A stretch of 57,088 bases of DNA from Pseudonocardia sp. (GTDB lineage: Bacteria; Actinomycetota; Actinomycetes; Mycobacteriales; Pseudonocardiaceae), in assembly GCA_029263115.1 (NCBI GenBank), contig JAJCYC010000019.1, positions 1-57,088 of the forward strand, in the 5' to 3' direction. Under the pieces are notes generated by a model. The model ran no database searches and was not told the DNA's origin. It was given only the letters and a program-made list of their open reading frames with translations. The position numbers and the translations under genes are program-made. Numbering within the stretch: the first letter of the stretch is position 1; each line of letters opens with the position of its first letter. Below, piece by piece: positions 26,332-35,253 of this stretch.

Positions 26332-26594
26332 CTGGCCTCGCAGACACCGCTGCGCGACTGCGAGACGGCCCGGTCGCTCAGGTCACGGGCGTCCTCGGCG
26401 GCCACCCGCAGGGTGCACGGCCACGGCACCCCGGGGGTACCGGACGTGCGGCAGGCGGCGCAGCGGCCGTAGCTGTCGCGCTCGTGGTCGATCAGCAGGC
26501 TGCGCCACACCTCGGGCATCGCGGCCAGGGCCAGGGCCAGCGGGTGCGGCTCGGTGGCGAGGTCTGCGGTGACGGCACTGTCTACCTGCTGCAT
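26328..26594 (-). CDS. Small unknown protein with CxxC motif
   Basis: The 88-residue protein carries PLALALAAMPEVWRSLL, HERDSYGRCAACRTSGTPG and WPCTLRVAAEDAR; the CAAC and later Cys could bind zinc. The ATG follows a GGGGGAAAG site. It is upstream of and overlaps the cobD start by 4 bp. The function is unknown. Confidence 0.75.
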   Translation of the reverse strand: MQQVDSAVTADLATEPHPLALALAAMPEVWRSLLIDHERDSYGRCAACRTSGTPGVPWPCTLRVAAEDARDLSDRAVSQSRSGVCEAS

Positions 26595-26646
26595 GATCTT
26601 TCCCCCTCAGGATGAGCACAGCATCCCCTGCGCCGCCGGACCCCGC

Positions 26647-27210
26647 TCACCCGCCCCCGGATGTTCCCCGGTGATCCACATCACCGGGGCCCGGCGAGCC
26701 CTCGCACCCTCCCCTGCCGGCCGCGGCCAGCACACGTTCGGCACACCGCCCCGGGTCGCGCAGCACGTCGTGCTCCCATAGCCGCACCACGGTCCAGCCC
26801 CGGGCGCGCAGGGTGGCCGTGACCGCGCGGTCCCGCGCGATCGTGCGCTCGATCTTGGCGACCCACCACCCGGTGCGGGTGGGGAACAGCTCGGCCAACG
26901 ACGAGCGGCCCCGGCGGCGGACCTCGTCGGGGTTGCCGTGCCACAGGTCGCCGTCCACGAACACCGCCAGCCGCCGCGACCGGATCACCAGGTCGGGTCG
27001 GCCCGGCACGTCGGGGGCGTGCAGCCGGTAGCGCAGCCCGGCGGCGTGCAGTGCCCGGCGCAGGGTTAACTCGGCCCGGGAGTCCTTGTGCCGGACCCGC
27101 GCCATCATCCGGCTGGTCACTGTCGGGTCGCGCGGTCCGAGCCGCCGCACCGGACCCGCCGGACCGCCGGTGCCACCGCCGGTCGGGTCGTACGCCGGGT
27201 TCTCCGCCAC
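26647..27210 (-). CDS. Very short patch repair (Vsr)-like endonuclease
   Basis: The 187-residue protein has the Vsr core: RMMARVRHKDSRAELTLRRA, LHAAGLRYRLH, VFVDGDLWHG with the catalytic Asp, TGWWVAKIERTIARDRAV and WTVVRLWEHDVL. Vsr nicks next to T:G mismatches created by deaminated 5-methylcytosine. No cytosine methyltransferase is within view. The start is taken at a GTG that has TAGGCT 8 nt upstream (leaderless type); an ATG at 27234 is possible. The C-terminal 25 residues are Gly-rich and unconserved. Confidence 0.85.
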   Translation of the reverse strand: MAENPAYDPTGGGTGGPAGPVRRLGPRDPTVTSRMMARVRHKDSRAELTLRRALHAAGLRYRLHAPDVPGRPDLVIRSRRLAVFVDGDLWHGNPDEVRRRGRSSLAELFPTRTGWWVAKIERTIARDRAVTATLRARGWTVVRLWEHDVLRDPGRCAERVLAAAGRGGCEGSPGPGDVDHRGTSGGG

Positions 27211-27243
27211 GACCCGAGAGCCTAGGCCGGACATCCACGACAA

Positions 27244-27272
27244 CGGCCCGGCCCCTGGGGAGGGCCGGGCCG
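27244..27272 (-). terminator. Hairpin terminator after aldehyde dehydrogenase
   Basis: CGGCCCGGCCC and GGGCCGGGCCG form a perfect 11-bp stem with a 7-nt loop, about 20 bp beyond the dehydrogenase stop at 27291 on the minus strand. Confidence 0.7.
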
Positions 27273-27290
27273 CATCGGGTGAGCGGACGA

Positions 27291-28736
27291 TCAGGTGTAG
27301 ATGGTCTTGACCGACTGGTAGTACTGGACGGCCTCCGGGCCGAGCTCACGGCCCAGGCCACTGGCCTTGACCCCGCCGAACGGCGAGCTGGGGTCGGGCA
27401 TGTAGGAGTTGATCCCGATGGTGCCGGTCTGCACCCGGCGGGCCACCCCGAAACCGCGCTCGGGGTCCTGGGTCCACACGGAGCCGCCGAGGCCGAAGTC
27501 GGAGTCGTTGGCGATCCGCACGGCGTCGTCGTCGTCGTTGTACTTGATCAGCGACAGCACCGGGCCGAAGATCTCCTCCTGCGCGATGGTGTGGTTGTTG
27601 TCCACATCGGCGAAGATCGTGGGCTCGACGAACCATCCCTTGTCCTGGCTGGACGGACGACCACCGCCGACGATCACCTTGGCGCCCTCGGCCTTGCCCT
27701 TGGCGATGTAGCCTTCGACCCGGTCACGCTGCCGGTCGCTGGCCATCGGGCCGATCTGGGTGGTCGGGTCCAGCGCATCGCCGATCTTGAGCGAGCCGGC
27801 GAGCGCCGCGAAGGTCTGCACGACCTCGTCGTAGCGGCTGGCCGGGGCGAGGACCCGGGTGCCCAGGAAGCAGGTCTGGCCCTGGTTGAGCAGGGTGGCC
27901 TGGAACAACTTCTCGCCGATCGTGGCCAGGTCGAGGTCGGCGTCGTCGAGCACGATGGCCGCCGACTTGCCGCCCAGCTCGAGGGTGACCGGGCGCAGCA
28001 GCCGGCCACAGGTCTCGGCGATGGAACGCCCGGCGGCGGTCGACCCGGTGAACGAGATCTTGTCGACCCTGGGGTGCGACACCAGGTAGGCGCCGACCTC
28101 CCGGCCGCCGGGCACGATGTTGATCACGCCGTTGGGGATGCCGGCCGCGACAGCGGCGTCGGCCAGCAGCCCGGTGTCCAGGCAGGTCTCCGGCGACGGC
28201 TTGATCACCAGGGTGCACCCCGCAGCCAGCGCCGGGGCGTACTTGAACGCCGCCAGGGACTGCGGGAAATTCCACGGCACGATCGCGCCGACCACGCCGA
28301 TCGGCTCGCGGCGCACGGTGATCGCCCCGCCGAGCAGGCCGGTACGTGCCTCGTCGGCGCTCAGCGTGCGGGCCACTCCGGCGTAGTAGCGCAGCAGGTT
28401 CACCGGGAACGCACCCTCGATCGCCAACGAGATGGAGATCGGCATGCCGTTCTGCGCGCTGACCCGCTGGGTGATGTCCTGCGCGCGACTCTCCAGCTCG
28501 GTGGCGAAGCGCTCCATCACGTCGGCGCGCTGGGCAGGTTCCCAGGTAGCCCAGCCGTTCGGGTCGTCGAACGCGGTGCGCGCCGCGTCCACCGCCGCGT
28601 CGACGTCGGCCTCCTGCGCCTCGGCCACCGAACCGATGACCTCCTCGGTGCTGGCCGACACCACGGTGATCGTGTTGCTGGAGCTGGGGGTGGTCCAGCT
28701 GCCGCCGATGAACAGCTTGTCGTACTCAATGGTCAT
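27291..28736 (-). CDS. NAD(P)-dependent aldehyde dehydrogenase
   Basis: The 481-residue enzyme oxidises an aldehyde to its acid. VPWNFPQS and VIKPSPET form the cofactor site, FTGSTAAGRSI follows, the general base Glu is in LELGGKSA, and the nucleophile Cys is in GQTCFLGTR; EEIFGPVLS and FGGVKASGLGRELG close the fold. The substrate is unknown. GGAGGAGA precedes the ATG. Divergent from a GH3 gene; a perfect hairpin follows it. Confidence 0.93.
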   Translation of the reverse strand: MTIEYDKLFIGGSWTTPSSSNTITVVSASTEEVIGSVAEAQEADVDAAVDAARTAFDDPNGWATWEPAQRADVMERFATELESRAQDITQRVSAQNGMPISISLAIEGAFPVNLLRYYAGVARTLSADEARTGLLGGAITVRREPIGVVGAIVPWNFPQSLAAFKYAPALAAGCTLVIKPSPETCLDTGLLADAAVAAGIPNGVINIVPGGREVGAYLVSHPRVDKISFTGSTAAGRSIAETCGRLLRPVTLELGGKSAAIVLDDADLDLATIGEKLFQATLLNQGQTCFLGTRVLAPASRYDEVVQTFAALAGSLKIGDALDPTTQIGPMASDRQRDRVEGYIAKGKAEGAKVIVGGGRPSSQDKGWFVEPTIFADVDNNHTIAQEEIFGPVLSLIKYNDDDDAVRIANDSDFGLGGSVWTQDPERGFGVARRVQTGTIGINSYMPDPSSPFGGVKASGLGRELGPEAVQYYQSVKTIYT

Positions 28737-29005
28737 GCGATCCGTCTCTCCTCCGGTTGATCGGCGACCCGACGGCCGCCCGGTGGCGGAACCGCACCGC
28801 GCGGCACTGGCGGGCACTGCCCGTTCAGAACAGGCCGCCGCCCGGTTGTCGAGTGCTCGACTAATCCTTGCAGCACGGGCAAGCCGGGTCTGGACACGGA
28901 CGGGTGAAATACCCGACGTTGCGGCTCAACGGTGCCGTCGGCCGGCGCCTCCGGGCGACCCGCGGCTGACCCCGGCCAGCACCCGTGCGGCAGCATGGGT
29001 CGCGG

Positions 29006-30169
29006 ATGACGACACCCGGACGGCACCGCGGCCCCCGCCCCACGTCGCGGCGGGCGGGCGGTCGGCGCCGCCTGGTCACCGTGGTGCTGGCAGTGGTGGT
29101 CGCCGCCGGGGCGACCGTGCTCGCCGGGCGGGTGGTGTTCGAACCGGCCGCACCGGAGGTCGCCCGTTCGCGCTGCCCCGGCCTGGTGGCCGCCATGCCG
29201 GTCCGGGACCGGATGGCCCAGCGGCTCATGGTGGGCGTCGACCCGTCCCGCTCCGACAGCGCGAGCGTGGCGGTGGACACCGACCGGGTGGGTGGGGTGT
29301 TCGTCGGCGGCAATGCCACCACGATCCTGCGCGGCGACACCCTGCCGCGGCTGCAGACCGGGCCCGGTGGCCTACCCCGGCCGGTGGCGGTCGCGGTGGA
29401 CGACGAGGGCGGGCGGGTGCAACGGATCGACGGGCTCGCCGGGTCGATCCCGAGCGCGCGGCGGATGGCCCAGACCCTCGATACGACCCAGGTGCGGGCA
29501 CTGGCCGCCGAGCGCGGCCGGGCCATGCGGGCCCGCGGGGTGACCGTGGACCTGGCCCCGGTGGTGGACGTCGGCGACCAGCCCGCCGGCTCGGTGATCG
29601 GCGACCGATCGTTCGGCGGTGACCCCGAGCAGGTCACCGAGTACGCTGGCGCGTTCGCCGCCGGGCTGCGCGACGCGGGCGTGCTGCCGGTGCTCAAACA
29701 CTTCCCGGGACACGGCCGGGCCAGCGGCGACTCCCATCGGGGGCGGGTCTCCACCCCGCCGCTGGAGCAACTGCGGGAGGTCGACCTGCGGCCCTACCGT
29801 GCGCTGCTGGCCGAGGGCCCGGCCGCTGTGATGGTCGGACACCTCGACGTGCCCGGGCTCACCGACGGACTGCCGGCCACCCTCAGCCCGGCCGCGTACC
29901 GCCTGCTGCGCGACGATCTGGGGTTCACCGGGTTGGTCGTCACCGACGACCTCGGGGCGATGCGTGCGATCTCCGACCGCTACGACCTGCCGGCGGCGGT
30001 GCTGGCGGCGCTGCGGGCCGGCGCGGACGTGGCGTTGTGGACCTACGACCCGGCGGGCAACCGAACCGGAGAGGTGCTGGAGCGGTTGTCGGCGGCGGCC
30101 GACGCCGGACAGCTGCCGGGCTCGGACGACGCGGTGGCCAGGGTGCTCGCCGCCAAAGGGGTCTGCTGA
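29006..30169 (+). CDS. GH3 beta-N-acetylhexosaminidase (NagZ/LpqI-like), exported
   Basis: The 387-residue glycoside hydrolase of family 3 probably removes GlcNAc from muropeptides or other cell-wall glycans. A basic N-terminus and a helix at about 25-42 give an anchor or signal. Family motifs are AVDDEGGRVQRI, VTVDLAPVVDV, SFGGDPEQVTEYA, LKHFPGHG (His acid/base) and VVTDDLGAM with the nucleophile Asp. No lipobox is visible. It is likely tethered to the outer face of the membrane. Confidence 0.88.
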   Translation: MTTPGRHRGPRPTSRRAGGRRRLVTVVLAVVVAAGATVLAGRVVFEPAAPEVARSRCPGLVAAMPVRDRMAQRLMVGVDPSRSDSASVAVDTDRVGGVFVGGNATTILRGDTLPRLQTGPGGLPRPVAVAVDDEGGRVQRIDGLAGSIPSARRMAQTLDTTQVRALAAERGRAMRARGVTVDLAPVVDVGDQPAGSVIGDRSFGGDPEQVTEYAGAFAAGLRDAGVLPVLKHFPGHGRASGDSHRGRVSTPPLEQLREVDLRPYRALLAEGPAAVMVGHLDVPGLTDGLPATLSPAAYRLLRDDLGFTGLVVTDDLGAMRAISDRYDLPAAVLAALRAGADVALWTYDPAGNRTGEVLERLSAAADAGQLPGSDDAVARVLAAKGVC

Positions 30170-30331
30170 GGCGGATCCCGGACCGGCCCGGCGACCCATC
30201 CGGTCGGCGTCTCAGCACGTCCGTCGGACGGGCCGGTACGCTCGGCTGCGACCCGACACCGGCCTACCACAGGCGCGGCGGAGCCTGCGGCACAGGCGGG
30301 TCGAACAGCACGGAGAGGTGACGTTCGCTCG

Positions 30332-31111
30332 ATGGCAACGACCAGCCCGGCACCAACCGGCGGACCCGGACGACCGGCGGCCCGCCCCGGCCCGCCCCCG
30401 GGCTACGGCGCCCCGAGGCCGGCCGACCGCCCGCTGACCGGGTCCCAGCGCTCCCGGGTGGTCGCCACGTTCCTGGTGCTGGTGGTGGTCGGGGCCGCGC
30501 TCGGACTTCTGGCGGCCTCGGTGCTGCCCAAGGAGTACGCGGCGCAGTCCTCGATCCGGTACACCATCGGGCGGGGCTCGTCCGGCGACGCCGACCGGGT
30601 GCTGGCCACCCAGACCGTACTGATCACCGGTCGCGAGGTGCTGCAGGGCGCCGCGACCGAGACCGGGGTGCCGGTGGACTACCTCAGCGCGAACACCACC
30701 GCGACCGTGGTGCCCAACTCCGAGATCATCGACATCCAGGTCCGGCACGGCAACCGGGCCAGCGGGATCCAGCTGGCCGACGCGGTGGCCAAGCGCTACC
30801 TGGAGGTCGCCGAGTCCTCGTCGCCGAGGGCCGCGGTGACGAAGCAGCTCGCCGACCTGCAACAACAGCTGGCCAGCGGAGCGCCTTCCGCCTCGCAGTT
30901 GGTCGAGCTGCGGCTGCGGGTGGCCGCTGTACAGAGCCAGCTGGACGGTCTGGCCACCACCGAGAACCTGGCCAGCCTGGCCGCCCCGGCCTACTCGGTG
31001 CCCGATCCGGTCTTCCCGAACACCCTCGCCACCGTCGGCGGTGGCGCGCTGCTCGGACTGATCGTGGCCGGCCTGGTGGCCAACGGCCAGGTCCGCCGCT
31101 CCCAGGAGTAG
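30332..31111 (+). CDS. Wzz/YveK-like polysaccharide chain-length protein
   Basis: The 259-residue protein has a Pro/Gly-rich cytoplasmic N-terminus, a helix at about 45-65 followed by PKEYAAQSSIRYTIGRGSSG, an extracytoplasmic region with a coiled-coil part (TKQLADLQQQLASG), the motif VPDPVFPNTLATVGGGALLG, and a second helix. This is the two-helix layout of chain-length determinants that regulate exported polysaccharide. No kinase or polymerase gene is adjacent. It may serve the polymer genes further along or another locus. Confidence 0.75.
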   Translation: MATTSPAPTGGPGRPAARPGPPPGYGAPRPADRPLTGSQRSRVVATFLVLVVVGAALGLLAASVLPKEYAAQSSIRYTIGRGSSGDADRVLATQTVLITGREVLQGAATETGVPVDYLSANTTATVVPNSEIIDIQVRHGNRASGIQLADAVAKRYLEVAESSSPRAAVTKQLADLQQQLASGAPSASQLVELRLRVAAVQSQLDGLATTENLASLAAPAYSVPDPVFPNTLATVGGGALLGLIVAGLVANGQVRRSQE

Positions 31112-31134
31112 CCCCGGCCCGCGCGGGCCGGGGC
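31111..31134. terminator. Bidirectional hairpin terminator
   Basis: GCCCCGGCCC and GGGCCGGGGC form a perfect 10-bp stem with a 4-nt loop between the convergent Wzz-like and MftD-like genes, starting on the last base of the Wzz stop. Confidence 0.75.
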
Positions 31135-31142
31135 GTCCCGGC

Positions 31143-32318
31143 TCAGTCCAGCGAGCGGGTGAAGTCCGGCGGCACGATCAGGTCCTCCCGGACCAGCTCG
31201 TGGATCGAGGCCCGGCCCAGTCCGAGCAGCGCCTCGTCGATGCCGGCACGCAGGATCTCCAGCACCCGCTTCACCCCGACCTCGCCCTCGGCCGCCATTC
31301 CCCACAGGTACGCCCGGCCGATCATGACTGCCTTGGCGCCCAACGCCAGCGCCTTCACCACGTCGCCACCGCGCCGGATGCCCCCGTCCAGCAGCACCTC
31401 GATCTGGTCGCCGACCGCATCCACCACCGAGGGCAGCGCCCGGATCGACGCGGGTGTGCCGTCCAGGTTGTTCCCCCCGTGGTTGGACACCGAGATCGCG
31501 CTGGCCCCGATGTCGACCGCCCGCCGTGCGTCATCCGGGTGCATGATCCCCTTGACCATGAACGGACCGCCCCACTCCTCGCGGATCCAGCGCAGGTCGT
31601 CCCAGGTGGGCAGCGGGGTGAACATCCACTGCCCGTAGACCTCGAAGAACCCGGGAGCCTTCTCGCCGGCCGGACACATGTTCGGCACCGTGAGATCGGG
31701 CAGCTTGCCGGTACGACCCCAGCGCAGCAGGTAGCCCGGCCGCAGCACCGCCTCGGGAGCGAACTTCAGCATGGCCTTGAAGTCGAGCTTCTCCGGGATC
31801 GGCGGGCTGCCCCAGTCGCGGCGGTGGGCGAACGTCCAGTCCAGGGTGATGATCAGTCCTTGGGCGCCGGCCTTCTTCGCCCGCTCGGCGCGGGCCAGGA
31901 TGGAGTCCCGGTCGCCGCACCAGTACATCTGGAAGAACGTCTTCGGGTTCGCCGCCACCACGTCCTCCACCGAGCGGCTGGCGAACGAGCTCAAGCCCAT
32001 GCCGGTGCCCTCGGCGGCGGCGGCGCGGGCGACCGCTACCTCGCCCTCCGGGTCGACGGCCTGCACCCCGGTGGGCGAGATGATCACCGGCATCGAGATC
32101 TCCTGGCCCAGCACCCGGGTCGCCTGGTCGCGTTCCCGGGGCAGGCCACCGATACGCGGCCGGAACCCCAGCTCGTCGAACGCCTTCACGTTGTCAGCCA
32201 GGGTCAGCCCCTGCTCGGCGCCGGCCCACAGCGCCATGTAGACCGACTTCGGCAGCCGCTTCTTGGCCCGGCGCTGCGCCTCGGCGACCGTCTCGAACCA
32301 TTCCCTCGTACCCGCCAT
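31143..32318 (-). CDS. FMN-dependent alpha-hydroxyacid oxidase, MftD-like (orphan)
   Basis: The 391-residue protein closely follows the pre-mycofactocin synthase MftD pattern: WFETVAEAQRRAKKRLPKSV, SPTGVQAVDPEGEVAVARA, SSFASRSVEDVVAANPKTFF, DWTFAHRRDWGSP, SVSNHGGNNLDGTPASIRAL (catalytic His) and VLLDGGIRRGGDVVKALALG. MftD oxidatively deaminates the mycofactocin precursor. No mftA, mftB, mftC, mftE or mftF gene is in the window, so this is an orphan or paralog and could use another hydroxyacid. AGGGAGG stands upstream of the ATG. Confidence 0.85.
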   Translation of the reverse strand: MAGTREWFETVAEAQRRAKKRLPKSVYMALWAGAEQGLTLADNVKAFDELGFRPRIGGLPRERDQATRVLGQEISMPVIISPTGVQAVDPEGEVAVARAAAAEGTGMGLSSFASRSVEDVVAANPKTFFQMYWCGDRDSILARAERAKKAGAQGLIITLDWTFAHRRDWGSPPIPEKLDFKAMLKFAPEAVLRPGYLLRWGRTGKLPDLTVPNMCPAGEKAPGFFEVYGQWMFTPLPTWDDLRWIREEWGGPFMVKGIMHPDDARRAVDIGASAISVSNHGGNNLDGTPASIRALPSVVDAVGDQIEVLLDGGIRRGGDVVKALALGAKAVMIGRAYLWGMAAEGEVGVKRVLEILRAGIDEALLGLGRASIHELVREDLIVPPDFTRSLD

Positions 32319-32407
32319 GTGTGGCTGCCTCCCTCTCGCGCTGTCGCGGCACGAGCCTAGTCGGTGCCGCCGTGTAGGTCCCCCTGCGCACGGCCGATTG
32401 GCGCCCG

Positions 32408-33028
32408 CTACCTGAAGCGGGTGGGGTCGCCCGCGCCGACCCGCACGATGTCCGGCTCGTCGCCGGACAGGTCGACCACCGTGGTGGGTTCGGTGCCACA
32501 CTCCCCCGAGTCGATGACCGCGTCCAGTACGAGGTCCAGTCGTTCCTTGATCTCCCAGCCCTGGGTCGAGGGCTCCGGCGCGTCGGGCAGCAGCAGGGTG
32601 CTCGACACCAGCGGCTCGCCGAGCTCGGACAGCAGCGCGTGCACCACCGGGTGGTCCGGGATCCGCACGCCGACGGTCCGCTTCTTCGGGTTCATCATCC
32701 GCCGGGGCACCTCCTTGGTGGCCGGCAGGATGAAGGTGTACCGGCCCGGGGTGGCCGCCTTGACCATCCGGAACACCGCGTTGCTGACCAGGGCGAACTG
32801 GCCGAGCTGGGCGAAGTCACGACAGACCAGGGTGAAGTGGTGGCGCTCGTCGAGATGACGGATCGACCGGATCCGGTCCAGCCCCTCGCGGTTGCCGAAC
32901 TGGCAACCCAGCGCGAAGCACGAGTCCGTGGGGTAGGCGATCACGCCACCGTCGCGGACCAGGTCGACCACCTGGCCGATCGCGCGCCGCTGCGGATTCT
33001 CGGGGTGTACGTCGAAGTAGCGGGCCAC
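32408..33028 (-). CDS. YciO/YrdC-family protein (L-threonylcarbamoyladenylate synthase-like)
   Basis: The 206-residue protein has the YrdC fold: GGVIAYPTDSCFALGCQ, the KR-like patch ERHHFTLVCRDFAQLGQFA, YTFILPATKEVPRR and GVRIPDHPVVHALL. YrdC makes the threonylcarbamoyl-AMP needed for tRNA t6A; the YciO branch, to which this protein is closer by its N-terminus, has an unclear role. The GTG has TACGCT 6 nt upstream and no ribosome site, so the mRNA may be leaderless. Confidence 0.88.
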   Translation of the reverse strand: MARYFDVHPENPQRRAIGQVVDLVRDGGVIAYPTDSCFALGCQFGNREGLDRIRSIRHLDERHHFTLVCRDFAQLGQFALVSNAVFRMVKAATPGRYTFILPATKEVPRRMMNPKKRTVGVRIPDHPVVHALLSELGEPLVSSTLLLPDAPEPSTQGWEIKERLDLVLDAVIDSGECGTEPTTVVDLSGDEPDIVRVGAGDPTRFR

Positions 33029-33103
33029 GGCACGAGCGTAGGCCGCGCACCGCCGGTGATCACGGCACCCGCTCCGGCGCGGACCGGTGATCCCGGAGCC
33101 GAA

Positions 33104-33541
33104 CTACTGCGGCAGCCGGACGACGCTGACGAAGAAGTGGTCGATCTGGCGCACGACGTCCATGAACCGGGTGAAGTCCACCGGCTTGGTGACGTAGGCG
33201 TTGGCGTAGGTGCGGTAGCTGCGCAGGATGTCCTCGTCGGCGCTGGAGGTGGTCAGCACCACCACCGGGATGCTGCGCAGCTGCTCGTCGGCCTTGATCT
33301 CGGCCAGCACCTCGCGCCCGTCCATCTTGGGCAGGTTGAGGTCCAGCAGGATCAGCCCTGGCCGGGGCGCGTCGGCGTAACGGCCCCGGCGGCGGAGGAA
33401 CTCGATCGCCTCGGCGCCGTCGGTGACCACGCTCAGCGGGTTGCTGAGCCCGTGGTGCTCGAACGCCTCCTGCGTCATCAGCACGTCGCCGGGATCGTCC
33501 TCGACCAGCAGGACGTGCATGTCCGAACCTGGTTCAGTCAT
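33104..33541 (-). CDS. Single-domain response regulator (Rcp1-like)
   Basis: The 145-residue protein is a lone receiver: acidic pair in VEDDPGD, phospho-Asp in LLDLNLPKMDGREVL, Thr in VVLTTSS and Lys in VTKPVDFTRF. Receivers of this type pair with phytochrome-like or CHASE kinases and work by protein contact. Its ATG at 33541 overlaps the end of the kinase gene by 8 bp; an ATG at 33550 is an alternative. Confidence 0.92.
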   Translation of the reverse strand: MTEPGSDMHVLLVEDDPGDVLMTQEAFEHHGLSNPLSVVTDGAEAIEFLRRRGRYADAPRPGLILLDLNLPKMDGREVLAEIKADEQLRSIPVVVLTTSSADEDILRSYRTYANAYVTKPVDFTRFMDVVRQIDHFFVSVVRLPQ

Positions 33542-35081
33542 CGCTGTCATCAGTCTGCACAGCGGTCGTCCTCACGGTGGTCGGGATAGGGCCCGGCTCG
33601 GGGCCGGGTACCGACGGCAAAGTGAAACAGAACGTCGCACCGCTCGCAGGCACTGGGTCGAGCCAGATGGTCCCGCCGTGGTACTCGACGATCTTGCGGC
33701 AGAGCGCGAGCCCGATCCCGGTCCCCGGATACTCCTCCTTGGGATGCAGCCGCTGGAAGATCACGAACACCTTCTCCGCGTAGGCCTGGTCGATACCCAT
33801 CCCGTTGTCGCTGACCCGGAACCACCACAGGCCCTCCTCCAGACGCGCACCGACATGCACCCACGGCGGCTGCTCGCCGCGGAACTTGACCGCGTTGCCG
33901 ACCAGGTTCTGGAACACCGTGACCAGCAGGGCCTGCTCGCCGCGCACGGTGGGCAGCGGGTCGTGGGTGACCTGCGCCGCGGTCTCGGTGATCGCGCCGT
34001 CGAGGTTGCGCAGGGCCTGGTCGAGCAGCGCTCCGCAGTCCAGCTCCCGCTCGGTCGCCGGGCCGCGGCCCACCCGGGAGAACGCGAGCAGCTCGGCGAT
34101 CAGCCGGGACATCCGCCGTGCCCCGTCGACGGCGAAGTCGATGTACTGGTCGGCCCGGTCGTCGAGCTGGCCGCCGTAGCGGGTACGCAGCAATTCGCAG
34201 AACCCGGACACCTTGCGCAGCGGCTCCTGCAGGTCGTGGCTGGCTACGTAGGCGAACTGTTCGAGGTCACGGTTGGACCGGGCCAGCTCGTCGGTCTGCT
34301 GGTTGAGCTGGGTGTTGAGGTACTGGGAGGCCCGCAGTTCGGTGACGATCCGGGCGCGCATGCTGTCGACGTCCTCGGTCAGCTCGACGATCTCCCGGGG
34401 GCCGTGGCCGGTCAACCGCCGGGAGAACTCCCCCCCGGCGACCACCCGGACCTCGTCGGCGAGCCGGGACACCGGGGCGATGATCGTCCGCCGGACCCAC
34501 AGCACAAGCCCGGCGAGCAGGGCCACCAGCCCTACGGCGATCGCCACGGCGGTCACCACCAGTCCGCGCGCGGCGGCGTCCAGGTCAGCGCGGCCCTGGT
34601 TGCGGGCCGCGGCCAGCCCCGCACGCTGGGCGTCCAGCGCCTGCCTCACCTCGTCGAAGCGGGCCTTGCCGGCGTCCGGGTCGGCACCCGGGCCTCGCAG
34701 GCCGCCGGCCCGTACCTCGGCGATGGTCGGGTCGGCGTACTCGGTGCGCCACCGCGCGGCCAGCTCCCGCACGCCGGTGAGGGCGGTGGTCAGCTCGGGC
34801 CGAGGGTTGGCCTCCCCCAAGGCACGCAATGCGGCCTCGGCCCGCCACTGCTGCTGCCGGCCCCGCTCGTCGGGTTCGAGGAAGGTCGGGTTCGCGGTGA
34901 TCGCGTAGCCGCGGACGGCGGTCTCCTGGTTGAGCAGGCCCGCGGTCATCGACTGCGCGCTGAGCAGCGCCGGGTCGAGCTGGTCGACCACGGCCGTGCG
35001 GGCCGAGGCGAGCTGCATCAGGGCCAGCGTCGCGGCCAGGACGGCACCGGCGGTGATGGCCACGCCCAGAGCTCCGACCAC
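33534..35081 (-). CDS. CHASE3-HAMP sensor histidine kinase
   Basis: The 515-residue kinase has a first helix at the N-terminus (ALGVAITAGAVLAATLALM), a CHASE3-type extracytoplasmic helical domain with LLNQETAVRGYAITA, a second helix near 180, a HAMP linker, an H-box SHDLQEPLRKVSGF, an N-box FQNLVGNAVKFRG and the ATPase motifs DNGMGID, PGTGIGLALC. Its partner is the receiver next to it. GTG at 35081 is the first standard start, but it leaves only a few residues before TM1. A CTG at 35135 with AGGGAGAGG just upstream would add 18 residues (RTRTSAGRNRSLRGWLW) that supply the expected positive charges. Confidence 0.9.
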   Translation of the reverse strand: MVGALGVAITAGAVLAATLALMQLASARTAVVDQLDPALLSAQSMTAGLLNQETAVRGYAITANPTFLEPDERGRQQQWRAEAALRALGEANPRPELTTALTGVRELAARWRTEYADPTIAEVRAGGLRGPGADPDAGKARFDEVRQALDAQRAGLAAARNQGRADLDAAARGLVVTAVAIAVGLVALLAGLVLWVRRTIIAPVSRLADEVRVVAGGEFSRRLTGHGPREIVELTEDVDSMRARIVTELRASQYLNTQLNQQTDELARSNRDLEQFAYVASHDLQEPLRKVSGFCELLRTRYGGQLDDRADQYIDFAVDGARRMSRLIAELLAFSRVGRGPATERELDCGALLDQALRNLDGAITETAAQVTHDPLPTVRGEQALLVTVFQNLVGNAVKFRGEQPPWVHVGARLEEGLWWFRVSDNGMGIDQAYAEKVFVIFQRLHPKEEYPGTGIGLALCRKIVEYHGGTIWLDPVPASGATFCFTLPSVPGPEPGPIPTTVRTTAVQTDDSDD

Positions 35082-35253
35082 CCACAGCCAGCCGCGCAGC
35101 GACCTGTTGCGACCCGCGGACGTCCTGGTGCGCAGCGGCCTCTCCCTGTCCCTAGAACCGGCGACCAGACGCTACCCGACGCCGGCCCGCGCCCGCCGGA
35201 CGTAGGGCGCGACCGGGGACAGCCGCAGTACCTCGGGCAGCGCGAGGCGCGGG

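Noticed and set aside
22300-26400. Cobalamin riboswitch near cobC or cobD
   Set aside because: No B12-box-like sequence was found in the leaders, and the genes overlap their neighbours with no leader space.
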